From Methylobacterium frigidaeris (GTDB lineage Bacteria > Pseudomonadota > Alphaproteobacteria > Rhizobiales > Beijerinckiaceae): DNA of 64,000 nt. The stretch covers positions 1 through 64,000 of the forward strand of contig NZ_BPQJ01000030.1 in NCBI RefSeq assembly GCF_022179185.1, written 5' to 3'. The notes under the pieces are model-generated. The model worked only from the letters and a program-made list of their open reading frames with translations, made no database searches and was not told the DNA's origin. The translations under genes were made by a program, and so were the position numbers. Shown here piece by piece: positions 32,229 through 40,765 of the stretch (position 1 is its first letter; each line of letters opens with the position of its first letter).

Positions 32229-33197
32229 TCAGGCCACCCTGTCCGGCCGCCGGGCGGCCGCGTCGTGCCGGGCCTGGATCTCGATGAAGACGCGCCGGAC
32301 CTTGGGGCTCAAGCCCTTCATCCGGGTCTCCAGATGGCCGACGAGCCGCTCGATCTCGCCGCCGGTGAGTCCGTCGTCGATGTCGAGGCTGACATTGACC
32401 AGGACGTCGGCGGGCCCGAGGTGCTGCGTCAGCACCTCGTTGACGTGCTGCACCCCCGGCTCGGACCGCACGATCTCGTGGAGGCCGGCGACCAGCTCGG
32501 GCTCCGCCGCCTCGCCGACGAGCAGGCCGTGGGTCTCGATCATCAGGAAGATCGCCATGCCGATCAGGATCAGGCCGATCACGATCGAGGCGATGCCGTC
32601 GAAGGCGGGCTGGTCCAGCGTCTCCGCCAGGATCACGCCGGCCAGAGCCACGACGAGGCCGATGAGCGCCGCCACGTCCTCGACCAGCACGGTGAACAGG
32701 GCCGGGTCCTTGCTGCGGCGGATCGCGGTGATCGGCGGCAGCTTGCCCTTCTCGCCCCAGAACGCCTTGAGGGCGACGAAGCACGAGAAGCCTTCGGCCA
32801 GGACCGCGAAGCCGAGGATCGCCAGATTGACGGTGAATCCCGGGATGGTCCGCCCGAGGATCACGGCGTCGGCGGCGGGCTCGGGGTGCTGCAGCTTGTG
32901 CACGCCCTCGTAGACCGCGAAAGCACCGCCGCCGAGGAAGATCAGCAGGGCTACCAGGAAGGCGTAGAAGTAGACCTCGCGGCCGTAGCCGAACGGGAAG
33001 CGGGCATCCGCCGGCTTCCCCGCCCGCTTCAGGCCGACGAGCAGCAGGAGCTGGTTGGCGGTATCGACCACCGAGTGGACACCCTCGGCCAGCATGGCGC
33101 TGCTGCCGGTGAGGAAGGCGCCGACGAACTTCGCGGCGGCGATCGCCAGGTTGGCGCCGGCGGCGGTGTAGATCGCGCCGCTGCTCTCGTGGGCCAT
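32229..33197 (-). CDS. Cation diffusion facilitator family transporter
   Basis: A 322-residue CDF transporter that exports divalent cations such as zinc, iron or manganese by proton antiport. Six transmembrane helices are visible, with the helix-2 metal residues in GVHSVVDTANQ and the helix-5 residues in VEDVAALIGLV, then a cytosolic C-terminal ferredoxin-like domain (VQHVNEVLTQHLGPADVLVNVSLDI). The metal cannot be assigned. ATG 33197 (MAHESSG) follows GGAG; longer in-frame sequence upstream lacks support. The gene follows the sensor-kinase block in the same direction. Confidence 0.9.
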   Translation of the reverse strand: MAHESSGAIYTAAGANLAIAAAKFVGAFLTGSSAMLAEGVHSVVDTANQLLLLVGLKRAGKPADARFPFGYGREVYFYAFLVALLIFLGGGAFAVYEGVHKLQHPEPAADAVILGRTIPGFTVNLAILGFAVLAEGFSCFVALKAFWGEKGKLPPITAIRRSKDPALFTVLVEDVAALIGLVVALAGVILAETLDQPAFDGIASIVIGLILIGMAIFLMIETHGLLVGEAAEPELVAGLHEIVRSEPGVQHVNEVLTQHLGPADVLVNVSLDIDDGLTGGEIERLVGHLETRMKGLSPKVRRVFIEIQARHDAAARRPDRVA

Positions 33198-33303
33198 ATC
33201 TCCGAGACTCCCGTCGCCCGGCGAGCGTGGCCGTGGCTGACGACAGTAACGCCGCGAGGGGCTGGCTGGGTCCGGTCGCCCGCGACGACGGCCCTCTCGA
33301 GCA

Positions 33304-36300
33304 TCAGGCGGCGTCGCGCAGCGCGGGCGCGGGAGTGTCCATCCCGAAATGCCCGTAGAGCGCCGCGATGCTGGCGGTGAGCAGGCCGTCGAGCGGTGCC
33401 AGGGTCGCCTCGTCCGGCACCCGCCCCTCGACCCGGGCCGCGTGCTCGATCTCCCGCAGGTGCCCGGCGAGCGCCGCGGCACCGACATTGAGACTCATCG
33501 ACTTGAGCCCGTGGGCCGCCCGGCCCGCCGCCTCGGCGTCGGCCGCCGCCCGCAGGGTCGCCAGGCCGTCGGGCCCGTGTGCGGCGAACAGCCCGAGCAC
33601 CCGCCCGACGAAGGCCGAGCCGGAGCCCTCGGCCATCTCGGCGAGCCCGGCCAGGGTGTCGGGCTCGAGGAGCGCGGCCGGCATCGGAGCATCCGTCCCC
33701 CGTGCCCCCTCGATACCCCCGATCGTCCCCGCTTCTCCGCCCGTTCCCAGGGCCGCCGCCAGCGTGCGGGCGAGGTCGGCCAGGGTGAAGGGCTTGGCCA
33801 GCACACCGTCCATCCCGGCCTCGCGCCAGGCTTCGGCTGCGGTGCCGACGACGTGGGCGGTCGACGCCACGATGGGGATGCGGGCCGCTCCCTGCGCGGC
33901 CTCCCATTGCCGGATGGCCCGGGCGGCGTCGAAGCCGTCGAGGCCCGGCATCGAGCCGTCCATCAGGATCAGGTCGAACCCGCCCTCGCGCGCCACGTCG
34001 AGCGCCCGGAAGCCGTCCTCCACCGTGACGACCCGGGTCACGCCGAGGCGACCAAGAGCCTCGACAGCGACCTCGCGGTTGACCGGGTTGTCGTCCGCCA
34101 CCAGTACCCGCGCGGCCGGGAAGCGCGGCAGGGCCACGACCGGTCCGGCCTCGGCGCCGATGCCCGCGAAGGTCTTGCCCGTCGCCAGCGCCGCGAGCGC
34201 CGGGCGCCACTCTCCTTGCGCGAGGGGCCAGCGCAGCAGGGCATCGGCGAGGCCGGACGAGAGAACGGCGGCCCCGCTCGGCTCACCCATCGGTGCGATG
34301 GCGACGACCCGGCCGGCCCCGGCCGGGCGGCGCCCGATGCGGGCAAGATCGAAGGCCTCGACGAAGTGGTGCGCGCCCTGCCCGGTCTCCCCCGGCGCGA
34401 AGCCGGCGGCGAGGAGGCCTTCCGTGAGGGCGAGCCGCGTCGCGGATCCCGAGATTGCGACGGCCACCGCAGGAACGATCCCTCCCTGCCGCAGCACCGG
34501 CTCCGCCGCGGCGAGGACGTCGAGCGGGATCTCGGCCCAGAAGGTCGAGCCGCGGCCGACCTCGCTCTCGACCCCGATCCGCCCGCCCATGGCGGCGACG
34601 AGCCGCTCGGCGATCGACAGGCCGAGGCCGGTGCCGCCGAAGCGCCGGGTCGTCGAGCCGTCCGCCTGCGAGAAGGCGGAGAAGATCGTCGGCAGGGTCT
34701 CGGCCGGGATGCCGATTCCGGTGTCGGACACGCTCAGGCGCAGCGTTTCGCCTCGGTCCCGGGTGTCGAGCCGCACCAGGACGTGGCCGGATTCGGTGAA
34801 CTTGAGAGCGTTGTTGACGAAGTTGCCGAGGACCTGGCCGAGCCGCACCGGGTCGCCGTGAACCGCCCGCGGCACGTCCGGCCCGACGACCGCCGCGAGG
34901 TCCAGCCCCTTGGCCCGGGCCCGCTCGCCGAACAGGGTCACGACGGTGTCGGCGACCTCGGAAGGGTCGAGGGCGATGCGCTCCAAGGTGAGCTTGCCGG
35001 CCTCGACCTTGGCGAAGTCCAGGATGTCGTTGATGATCGCGAGCAGGCTCTGGCCTGAGCGGGCGATCACCTCGGCGTAGCGGCGCTGGCGCGCCGGCAG
35101 CTCCGCGGCGGCGAGCAGCTCCGCCATGACCAGCATGCCGTTCATCGGCGTGCGGATCTCGTGGCTCATCGTCGCCAGGAACGACGACTTGGCGCTGTTG
35201 GCGGCCTCCGCTGCCTCCTTGGCCTCGCTGAGGTCGTGGGTGCGGTCGCTCACCTCCTGCTCCAGCCGGGCCTGGTGCTCGACCAGGCGGTGGTCGCGCT
35301 CGCGCACCGCGTCGATGAGGCCGTTGAAGCTCGTCGCCAGCCGGCCGACCTCGTCGCCGGATTCGGCGCCGGGCGGCAGGACGGCGCGGCGGGCGTAGTC
35401 GTGGTTCTCGCGCACCGCATCCATGGTGCGGGCGAGCGCGGTGAGCGGCCGGGTCAGGGCGCGGCCGAGGCGCCAAGCCACCGCGAAGCCGACCGCCATG
35501 GCGAGCCCCGCCGCCATCAGAGCGTTGCGCACCACGTCGACGAGGCGCCCGACGAGGTCGGCGGTGTCGGCGATCAGGGTCACCCGCCCGACGACGCGGG
35601 CATTCTCCACCACCGGCACGCTGACCTTGACCGTGCGGGCCAGCACGAGGGCCAGCGGCGTGAGGCCCTCCTCGTCGAGATCGAGGTCGTCGGCGAGGCG
35701 CAGGCCGGTCCCCTGCTCGGCGAGCGCCGTTCCGTCCGGGCGGGTCAGCCCGGCATAGACGATGCCGTCCTGGCGGGCGATTGCCCGGAGCGCCGCATGG
35801 GCGCCGGCGGCGTCGTCCGCCGCGGCGGCTCCCGCGGCGGCGGCGGCGAAGACGGAGGCAAGGCCGGTGAGCGCCCGGCGCGTGTCGGCAGCGTAGCGGC
35901 CGACCTCCGACCAGGCGCCGAGCGCCGCGGCGGCCGCCAGCGCGACGATCACCGCGCCGAGCACCGCCCGGCCGAGGCGGGCCGCGAGGCTGCGCGCCGG
36001 TCGGGACGGCGCGGGAGGCCGTGCCGCCGGGGCGATCCCGCCCGGGACAGGCTCGGCAGAGGGACTGCCGGCGGGCTTCGGGCGGCGCTCGCCGCGCTGC
36101 AGGCTCCGGCGCCAGCGATCTCCGAGCGAGGGCCCGGCCGTCCTCGAACCCGGGTCTCCCCCGGCCCGGCTCGGCCGCCCGGGCCGGGGGTGCGGTGCGG
36201 GCAGCGGATCCTCCGCCACGCGGATCACCCGGGCGCGCAGCCGCCGGTTCTGTCCAGGCGCGACCGAGGCGGTCGGTTCCTCCGGCGCATCCGTCATCCC

Positions 36301-36309
36301 GGTTGTCAC
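33304..36309 (-). CDS. Hybrid sensor histidine kinase with receiver and HPt domains
   Basis: A 1001-residue BarA-like phosphorelay kinase. A Pro/Arg-rich cytosolic N-terminus (about 1-105) precedes a first membrane helix (about 108-135), a periplasmic sensor, a second helix (about 268-290), HAMP, and HisKA with phospho-acceptor MSHEIRTPMNG near residue 382. The ATPase carries DTGIGIPAE and GGTGLGLSI. A receiver follows at about 733-855 (VADDNPVNREV, LMDGSMPGLDG) and an HPt domain with its His in HGLKSMS near 935. It ends 12 bp after the HD-GYP gene, which it probably phosphorylates. Confidence 0.93.
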   Translation of the reverse strand: MTTGMTDAPEEPTASVAPGQNRRLRARVIRVAEDPLPAPHPRPGRPSRAGGDPGSRTAGPSLGDRWRRSLQRGERRPKPAGSPSAEPVPGGIAPAARPPAPSRPARSLAARLGRAVLGAVIVALAAAAALGAWSEVGRYAADTRRALTGLASVFAAAAAGAAAADDAAGAHAALRAIARQDGIVYAGLTRPDGTALAEQGTGLRLADDLDLDEEGLTPLALVLARTVKVSVPVVENARVVGRVTLIADTADLVGRLVDVVRNALMAAGLAMAVGFAVAWRLGRALTRPLTALARTMDAVRENHDYARRAVLPPGAESGDEVGRLATSFNGLIDAVRERDHRLVEHQARLEQEVSDRTHDLSEAKEAAEAANSAKSSFLATMSHEIRTPMNGMLVMAELLAAAELPARQRRYAEVIARSGQSLLAIINDILDFAKVEAGKLTLERIALDPSEVADTVVTLFGERARAKGLDLAAVVGPDVPRAVHGDPVRLGQVLGNFVNNALKFTESGHVLVRLDTRDRGETLRLSVSDTGIGIPAETLPTIFSAFSQADGSTTRRFGGTGLGLSIAERLVAAMGGRIGVESEVGRGSTFWAEIPLDVLAAAEPVLRQGGIVPAVAVAISGSATRLALTEGLLAAGFAPGETGQGAHHFVEAFDLARIGRRPAGAGRVVAIAPMGEPSGAAVLSSGLADALLRWPLAQGEWRPALAALATGKTFAGIGAEAGPVVALPRFPAARVLVADDNPVNREVAVEALGRLGVTRVVTVEDGFRALDVAREGGFDLILMDGSMPGLDGFDAARAIRQWEAAQGAARIPIVASTAHVVGTAAEAWREAGMDGVLAKPFTLADLARTLAAALGTGGEAGTIGGIEGARGTDAPMPAALLEPDTLAGLAEMAEGSGSAFVGRVLGLFAAHGPDGLATLRAAADAEAAGRAAHGLKSMSLNVGAAALAGHLREIEHAARVEGRVPDEATLAPLDGLLTASIAALYGHFGMDTPAPALRDAA

Positions 36310-36321
36310 GGCCTCGACACC

Positions 36322-37368
36322 TCAGGCGGCGCGGCTCACGGCCTGGCCGACCAGGTCCGCGACGGCGTCCCATCGGGACAGGAAGGCCTCGACCACCGCC
36401 GGATCGAAATGCGCCCCGGCCTCCCGCTGCAGGAAGGCGTGGGTGGCCTCCAGGGTCCAGGCGCGCTTGTAGGGCCGGTCGCTGGTCAGGGCGTCGAACA
36501 CGTCCGCCACCGCGACGATGCGGCCGGGGAGCGGGATGTCGGTGCCGGACAGGCCGTTGGGGTAGCCCTCGCCGTCCCAGCGCTCGTGGTGGCTCACGGC
36601 GATCTCGGCGGCGAGCCGCACCACGTCGGACGAGCTGTTGGCCAGGATGCGGGCGCCGCGCTCGGCGTGGCGCTCCATCTCCCGGCGCTCCTCAGAGGTC
36701 AGCGGACCGGGCTTGAGCAGGATCGCGTCCGGGATCGCGATCTTGCCGACGTCATGCATCGTCGAGGCGAGGCTGATCAGCCGGCACTGCTCGAGCGGCA
36801 GGCCCAGCGCCTCGGCGATCAGGTTCGTGTAGTTCGCCACCCGGGCGACGTGGTCGCCGGTATCGGTGTCGCGGTGCTCGGCCGCGCGCATCAGCACGGT
36901 GACGATCTCGCGCTCGCGCGCCTCGACCAGGGCCACCGCGGCGGCGACCTCTTGCGCCAGCCGGGCGGCGTGGGCCTGCTCGGCCTTGTGGGCCCGGCGG
37001 AGCGCCAGCAGGTTGGTGACGCGGGCCCGGATCTCGACCGGGTCGCAGGGCTTGTTGACGAAGTCGGTCGCGCCGGCCTCCAGGGCGGACCGGCGCAGGG
37101 CGCGCTGGTCGAAGCTCGTCACCATCACGATCGGCACGTGCGCGAAGCCCGGCAGCGCCCTTAACGCCCGGATGACTGCGAGGCCGTCCATCCCGGGCAT
37201 CTCGTAATCGGTCAGGACGACGCCGATCTCATCGGTATGCGCCGCCGCGAAGGCGAGCGCATCCGCCGGCCGCGTGAAGCTCTCCGGCCGGCAATCCACG
37301 ACCGGCCGCAGCGCCTCGAGCATCAGGAGGTTGTTGAGCTCGGCATCGTCGAGGACGATCGCACGCAT
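36322..37368 (-). CDS. Receiver-HD-GYP response regulator (c-di-GMP phosphodiesterase)
   Basis: A 348-residue protein. Residues 1-125 are a CheY-like receiver with acidic residues near the start (VLDDAEL) and the acceptor Asp in VVLTDYEMPGMDG. Residues about 160-340 are an HD-GYP domain, which hydrolyses c-di-GMP: the HD pair is in STMHDVGKIAIPD, and HHERWDGEGYPNGL carries the HHExxDGxGYP signature. All catalytic motifs look intact. It is the upstream gene of a pair with the hybrid kinase, whose HPt domain probably donates the phosphate. Confidence 0.94.
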   Translation of the reverse strand: MRAIVLDDAELNNLLMLEALRPVVDCRPESFTRPADALAFAAAHTDEIGVVLTDYEMPGMDGLAVIRALRALPGFAHVPIVMVTSFDQRALRRSALEAGATDFVNKPCDPVEIRARVTNLLALRRAHKAEQAHAARLAQEVAAAVALVEAREREIVTVLMRAAEHRDTDTGDHVARVANYTNLIAEALGLPLEQCRLISLASTMHDVGKIAIPDAILLKPGPLTSEERREMERHAERGARILANSSSDVVRLAAEIAVSHHERWDGEGYPNGLSGTDIPLPGRIVAVADVFDALTSDRPYKRAWTLEATHAFLQREAGAHFDPAVVEAFLSRWDAVADLVGQAVSRAA

Positions 37369-37648
37369 GAGGTCTCCTCCGGCGAGAGATCGCCACTGCC
37401 CCGCGAGGGTGCCGGAGAAACCTTGACAATCCCCTGTCCGGAGGTCCGCGTTTTACCCCGATCGGCCGAGGTTCCGGCCCCACTTGGGTGGCCGCGGCGT
37501 CTTTGGCTTTGAAACCGGACGCTGTCGGCGCTAGAGCACGTGCGACGGCCCCTCGCGCGCAAGCGGGAGCCGGACACCCATGACGGATCCCGGCGCGGCC
37601 CTCAACCGACAGGCGCGCCTTCGCACGCAGGACGACGAGACGAACACG

Positions 37649-37996
37649 ATGGCCGGCTTCAAGGACCAGAACTTCAACGATCGGCGGAGTACGTCCGCGG
37701 ACGCGAAGAAGGCCCTGCTGGAGAAGTTCCGGGCCAAGCCCGCCGCCGACGACCCGGAGGTCCAGGCCCGCATGGCGGAGCGCCAGAAGATCGCCGAGGC
37801 CCGCGCCGCCCGCGCCGCGGAACGCGAGGCCGCCAAGCAGGCCGAGGCCGAACGCCTGGCCGCCGAGGCGGCCGAGGCCAAGGCCCGCGCCGAGCGCGAG
37901 GCGGCCGAGGCGGCCGAGCGCGAGGCGGCCCTGGAGGCGGAGCGCAAGGCAGCCCGCGACGCCCGCTACGCGGCCCGCAAGGCGCGCCGCAAGTAG
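37649..37996 (+). CDS. DUF6481 family protein
   Basis: A 115-residue charged protein of unknown role. It opens MAGFKDQNFNDRRSTSADAK, typical of DUF6481, has ALLEKFRAKPAADDPEVQARMAERQKIAEAR, and ends in a long Ala/Glu/Arg-rich helix that is predicted coiled coil. Orthologues are widespread in alphaproteobacteria. ATG 37649 gives the family start; an upstream ATG (37580) would add an unusual tail. A strong terminator follows at 38059. Confidence 0.82.
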   Translation: MAGFKDQNFNDRRSTSADAKKALLEKFRAKPAADDPEVQARMAERQKIAEARAARAAEREAAKQAEAERLAAEAAEAKARAEREAAEAAEREAALEAERKAARDARYAARKARRK

Positions 37997-38058
37997 ACGA
38001 GAGACGACGCGATCGAACCGAGCTGCGGACCTCATCCGGGGACCGCGACGGTCGTTCC

Positions 38059-38114
38059 AACCCCCGCCGGATTCGGCGCCGCTCACGGCGCGCGACGTCC
38101 GGCGGGGGTTTTTC
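38059..38114 (+). terminator. Intrinsic terminator with long stem and T-run
   Basis: Thirteen-bp arms AACCCCCGCCGGA and TCCGGCGGGGGTT enclose a smaller hairpin (GGCGCCG / CGGCGC) and are followed by TTTTTCG. It lies 63 bp after the DUF6481 gene and should end its transcript. It is the clearest intrinsic terminator in the window. Confidence 0.85.
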
Positions 38115-38119
38115 GTTGC

Positions 38120-38533
38120 CGACGCTGCCGCCTCGCGGACTGTCCCAGGCCGAGCAGGGCCGGGACTTGCGGTTGTCGCAACGCGGCTCAGGACCGAGGA
38201 GGCGCAGACCTCCCTCTTCCCGGCCGGCAGGAAGCGGGCCGTGCCCCCATTCAGGGAGAACGGCGAGCCCGTAGGGCGAGGGTGGGGTGCTTCCGGATGA
38301 GCTCCTTCCGGAACCAAACCCCTCGCTCCGGCTCCGCCTGCGCTCCCGTCATCGACGACGAGGTCGATGAGGTCCTCTCCCGGCTCGCGGGAGAGGAGAA
38401 TTTCCACGCCCTGTCTGCCCCGGACGACGGTTCATCGAGGCGGGACATCGGCCAACGATCGCCGGACCTCCTGGAGGCCACCGGACCCCGCCCCCGCACA
38501 CGAGGCCCGCACGCGACCGTCCGGGCTGTCGCA
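38120..38533. other. Gene-free stretch before mucR-2 with GC palindromes
   Basis: No gene is visible. The segment contains CTCTCCCGGCTCGCGGGAGAG (a hairpin near 38375-38396) and a mixture of GGGTGGGG and CCCCTC blocks resembling the repeat family at 13601-13790. It lies downstream of mucR-2 and may hold its terminator. Confidence 0.4.
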
Positions 38534-39031
38534 TCACTCTCCCTTGCGCGGACGGCCACGGCGGGCCGCTGTCGCCTCGCCGTCGCTGCCTTGCGCAGCC
38601 GCGAGCCGGGCCGCGGCCGCGCGATCGCGCCGGATCTGGCCGAGGCCGAGGGTCTTGGCGAGTTCCGAGCGCTGGGCGGCGTAGGTCGCGGCGACCATCG
38701 GGTAGTCGGGCGGCAGACCCCATTTCTGGCGGTACTGATCCGGGGTGAGTCCACGGGTCGTCAGGTGCCGCTTGAGCGACTTGTAGGGCTTGCCGTCCTC
38801 CAGGCTGATGATGTGCTCCGGCGTGACGGTCTTGCGGATCGGCACCGGGGGCGTGGGCTTCTCGGGCTCGGGCGCCGGGGGCGCGGCGACGCGCTCGAGC
38901 GAGGCGTGCACGGCAGCAATCAGGTTTGCCAGTTCCCCGACCGGCACGGAGTTCTTCGACACGTAGGCCGACACGATATCGGCCGACAGATCGATCAGCT
39001 GCGAGGTCGGTGCCTGCTCGTCAGCGCTCAT
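38534..39031 (-). CDS. MucR/Ros-family transcriptional regulator, copy 2
   Basis: A 165-residue MucR paralogue of the protein at 31397. It shares the DIVSAYVSKNSVPVGEL oligomerisation region, the EPEKPTPPVPIRKTVTP linker and the core HIISLEDGKPYKSLKRHLTTRG...YRQKWGLPPDYPMVA, but carries a longer basic tail (ATAARRGRPRKGE) with an AT-hook-like GRPRK that copy 1 lacks. A 68-bp stretch (38838-38905) is identical to copy 1 at the DNA level. ATG 39031 follows AAGGGGG. Both copies probably regulate surface and motility genes. Confidence 0.9.
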   Translation of the reverse strand: MSADEQAPTSQLIDLSADIVSAYVSKNSVPVGELANLIAAVHASLERVAAPPAPEPEKPTPPVPIRKTVTPEHIISLEDGKPYKSLKRHLTTRGLTPDQYRQKWGLPPDYPMVAATYAAQRSELAKTLGLGQIRRDRAAAARLAAAQGSDGEATAARRGRPRKGE

Positions 39032-39596
39032 GGATGCCCCCTTTTTTGGAATACTTCTTTGCACATGCGGCGAAAAAACCAAACAGTCAATGAAAAAATT
39101 TTATTCGCGAGTAGATCGGGATCGACGAGACCGCCCTGCGGTCGTTCGCCTCGCACGTGCTGCTTTTTCGGCAAGTTCTGATTCGCATATAGGCGGTTGC
39201 AAAAGGAATTTTTGCTTAATTCTTGATCTTGCGGTTTTATCCGGCGGGCGGCCTGAGCCTCACCTGGTCGTCTGCAACGCACCGGGAGCCTGACATGTCG
39301 CAATCTGGCGGAAACAATACTTGAGGTTGTGAGAGAGAATGGACGCGCTCCGCAACGGTGGCAGATCCGGTCCCGACTCGGCCGTTGGAACTCGCAATCT
39401 AAAATTGTATCGCTGAACCGGACGGCACAAGAAAAAGGCACCTGCCGAGACCGGCAAGTGCCCTTGGAAAAGCCACCCTTGAGAACGCCACCTTCGAATA
39501 GGTGGTCTGGAGATGCGTGACCCGGAAACGACCGACGCCGCGACGGTGGAGAGCGACGGCGCGGGCCGATGTCCGGGACCCTGCCCGGGACGCGCC
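39032..39596. promoter_or_regulatory. mucR-2 upstream region, partly AT-rich
   Basis: This 565-bp gap holds no evident gene. Bases 39060-39245 are AT-rich (TCAATGAAAAAATTTTATTC) and probably include the mucR-2 promoter and a MucR-binding tract. The right part holds a minus-strand terminator hairpin at 39437-39462. No coding frame looks natural. Confidence 0.45.
39431..39462 (-). terminator. Minus-strand hairpin with T-run
   Basis: On the minus strand GGCAC-TTGCCG-GTCT-CGGCA-GGTGCC is followed by TTTTTCTTG, a good intrinsic terminator. It lies about 135 bp past the DUF2147 stop and so probably ends that transcript, but it could also be the 3' end of a small RNA. Confidence 0.65.
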
Positions 39597-40178
39597 TCAG
39601 GGCTTGGGTGCGGCGGCCGGCGTCGCGGGCTTGGCGGCCGCCGCGGGAGCGGCCGCTTTCGGCGCCGCGGCCCATTCGGCATCCGGCCGCGGGCCGTTCG
39701 GGGCGCCGGTCGGGGCGGTGAGCTGGCCGGGTGCGACGTCGTTCGCGCGGGTCCAGGTCTGGGAGCCGCACAGGAACCCCATCAGGCAGCCGCGCACGTT
39801 GAGCTCGCCGGGCTCCTCGGTCCAGATCGAGACGTCGTAGAGCTTGCCGTCGTCGGCGTTGTAGATCTGTCCCTCGTAACGGTTATCGGCGTTCGGCTTC
39901 AACCCCATGATGAGTTGGTGGCCCAGGGAGGGGCGGCTGCGCTTCTTGGCGTCGGTGTTCTTGAAATCGACCCGCGGCTGGCCCTTGTCGTCGTTGGGGG
40001 TCTTGAGCCAGACGGCGTAGCCGCAGACCCGATCGGTGCGGGCCGGGCACTTCTCGATCCGGATGCGGGCCCGGCCGTCCTCGGTCAACCAAGTCCCGCT
40101 CGGGTCTTTCGGTGCGGCGAGCGCCGCGGCCGACGACAGGCCGAGAGCCACGAGCGCCCCGGTCAGGACCTTCTTCAT
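39597..40178 (-). CDS. DUF2147 family exported protein
   Basis: A 193-residue periplasmic protein. A Sec signal peptide (MKKVLTGALVALGLSSAAALA) is followed by the DUF2147 domain: GTWLTEDGRARIRIEKC, VCGYAVWLKTPNDDKG, KYEGQIYNADDGKLYDVSI-like element and a C-terminal LNVRGCLMGFLCGSQTWTR. The domain is a lipocalin-like fold of unknown role. An Ala/Pro-rich low-complexity tail follows (about 160-193). ATG 40178 has GAGG 9 bp upstream; an ATG nine bases earlier lies too near that site. Confidence 0.85.
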   Translation of the reverse strand: MKKVLTGALVALGLSSAAALAAPKDPSGTWLTEDGRARIRIEKCPARTDRVCGYAVWLKTPNDDKGQPRVDFKNTDAKKRSRPSLGHQLIMGLKPNADNRYEGQIYNADDGKLYDVSIWTEEPGELNVRGCLMGFLCGSQTWTRANDVAPGQLTAPTGAPNGPRPDAEWAAAPKAAAPAAAAKPATPAAAPKP

Positions 40179-40450
40179 ACTGTACATCCTCGTCTGGCGG
40201 TGCGGTCCACGCACAAACATCGTCCATCGCTGATGCCGCATCGCGCGGCCGGACGCCAGAGGCCGGCCCATTGCGTCGGAATCGTGGGCGACCGATGCGG
40301 ACATGCTGCCTCACGGCGGGATGTCACATGGCCGGCCGCTCCCGCGGCGAGCTAGAGCAGCGACGCCGGGCGGCAATCGTCCATCCGGCACGAGACGCCA
40401 ATATTTTCGACTGCCGCGTAGCGGCGTCCCCTCACCGCCAGGGCTGCCGC

Positions 40451-40600
40451 ATGTTCACGACCGAGCTCCTCGTGATGACTTCCGCCACCCTCGGGGCGAT
40501 CGTCATCGTGCTCGCCGCCCGGCCGGGCGCCAGCCTGCGGGCGGGCCTGCCGCGCCTCCCCCGCGCCGTCGGGGCCGCACGGCGGCCGTTCGGACGCTGA
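40451..40600 (+). CDS. Small single-pass membrane protein (possible)
   Basis: A 49-residue frame with one hydrophobic helix (LLVMTSATLGAIVIVLAA, residues about 6-23) and an Arg-rich C-terminus. The start ATG has no strong ribosome-binding site, and similar tiny Arg-rich membrane proteins occur often in this group. It stands alone between DUF2147 and the antiporter; it could equally be a chance frame. Confidence 0.4.
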   Translation: MFTTELLVMTSATLGAIVIVLAARPGASLRAGLPRLPRAVGAARRPFGR

Positions 40601-40765
40601 TCGGCGCCCCTCGGCGAGAAGAGGCGCCGGATGCGAGGATTTCGGGGAGCGGGGGCGATTTTTGGTGCGGTGCAGCACCGCAGGAACCCGGAAAGGCTGC
40701 TAGACTTCGGACACTAGGTTGCTGCCCTGGCGGCGCGCCAAACCCGAAAAGGAGCTGACCCGACC

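Noticed and set aside
36003..36309. A separate start for the histidine kinase further inside the frame
   Set aside because: The Pro/Arg-rich N-terminal tail is odd, but the start 12 bp after the HD-GYP gene gives good coupling and no better ribosome-binding site is visible downstream.
37540..37648. Longer DUF6481 product from ATG 37580
   Set aside because: The added residues do not match the family, and the start at 37649 gives the typical MAGFK opening.
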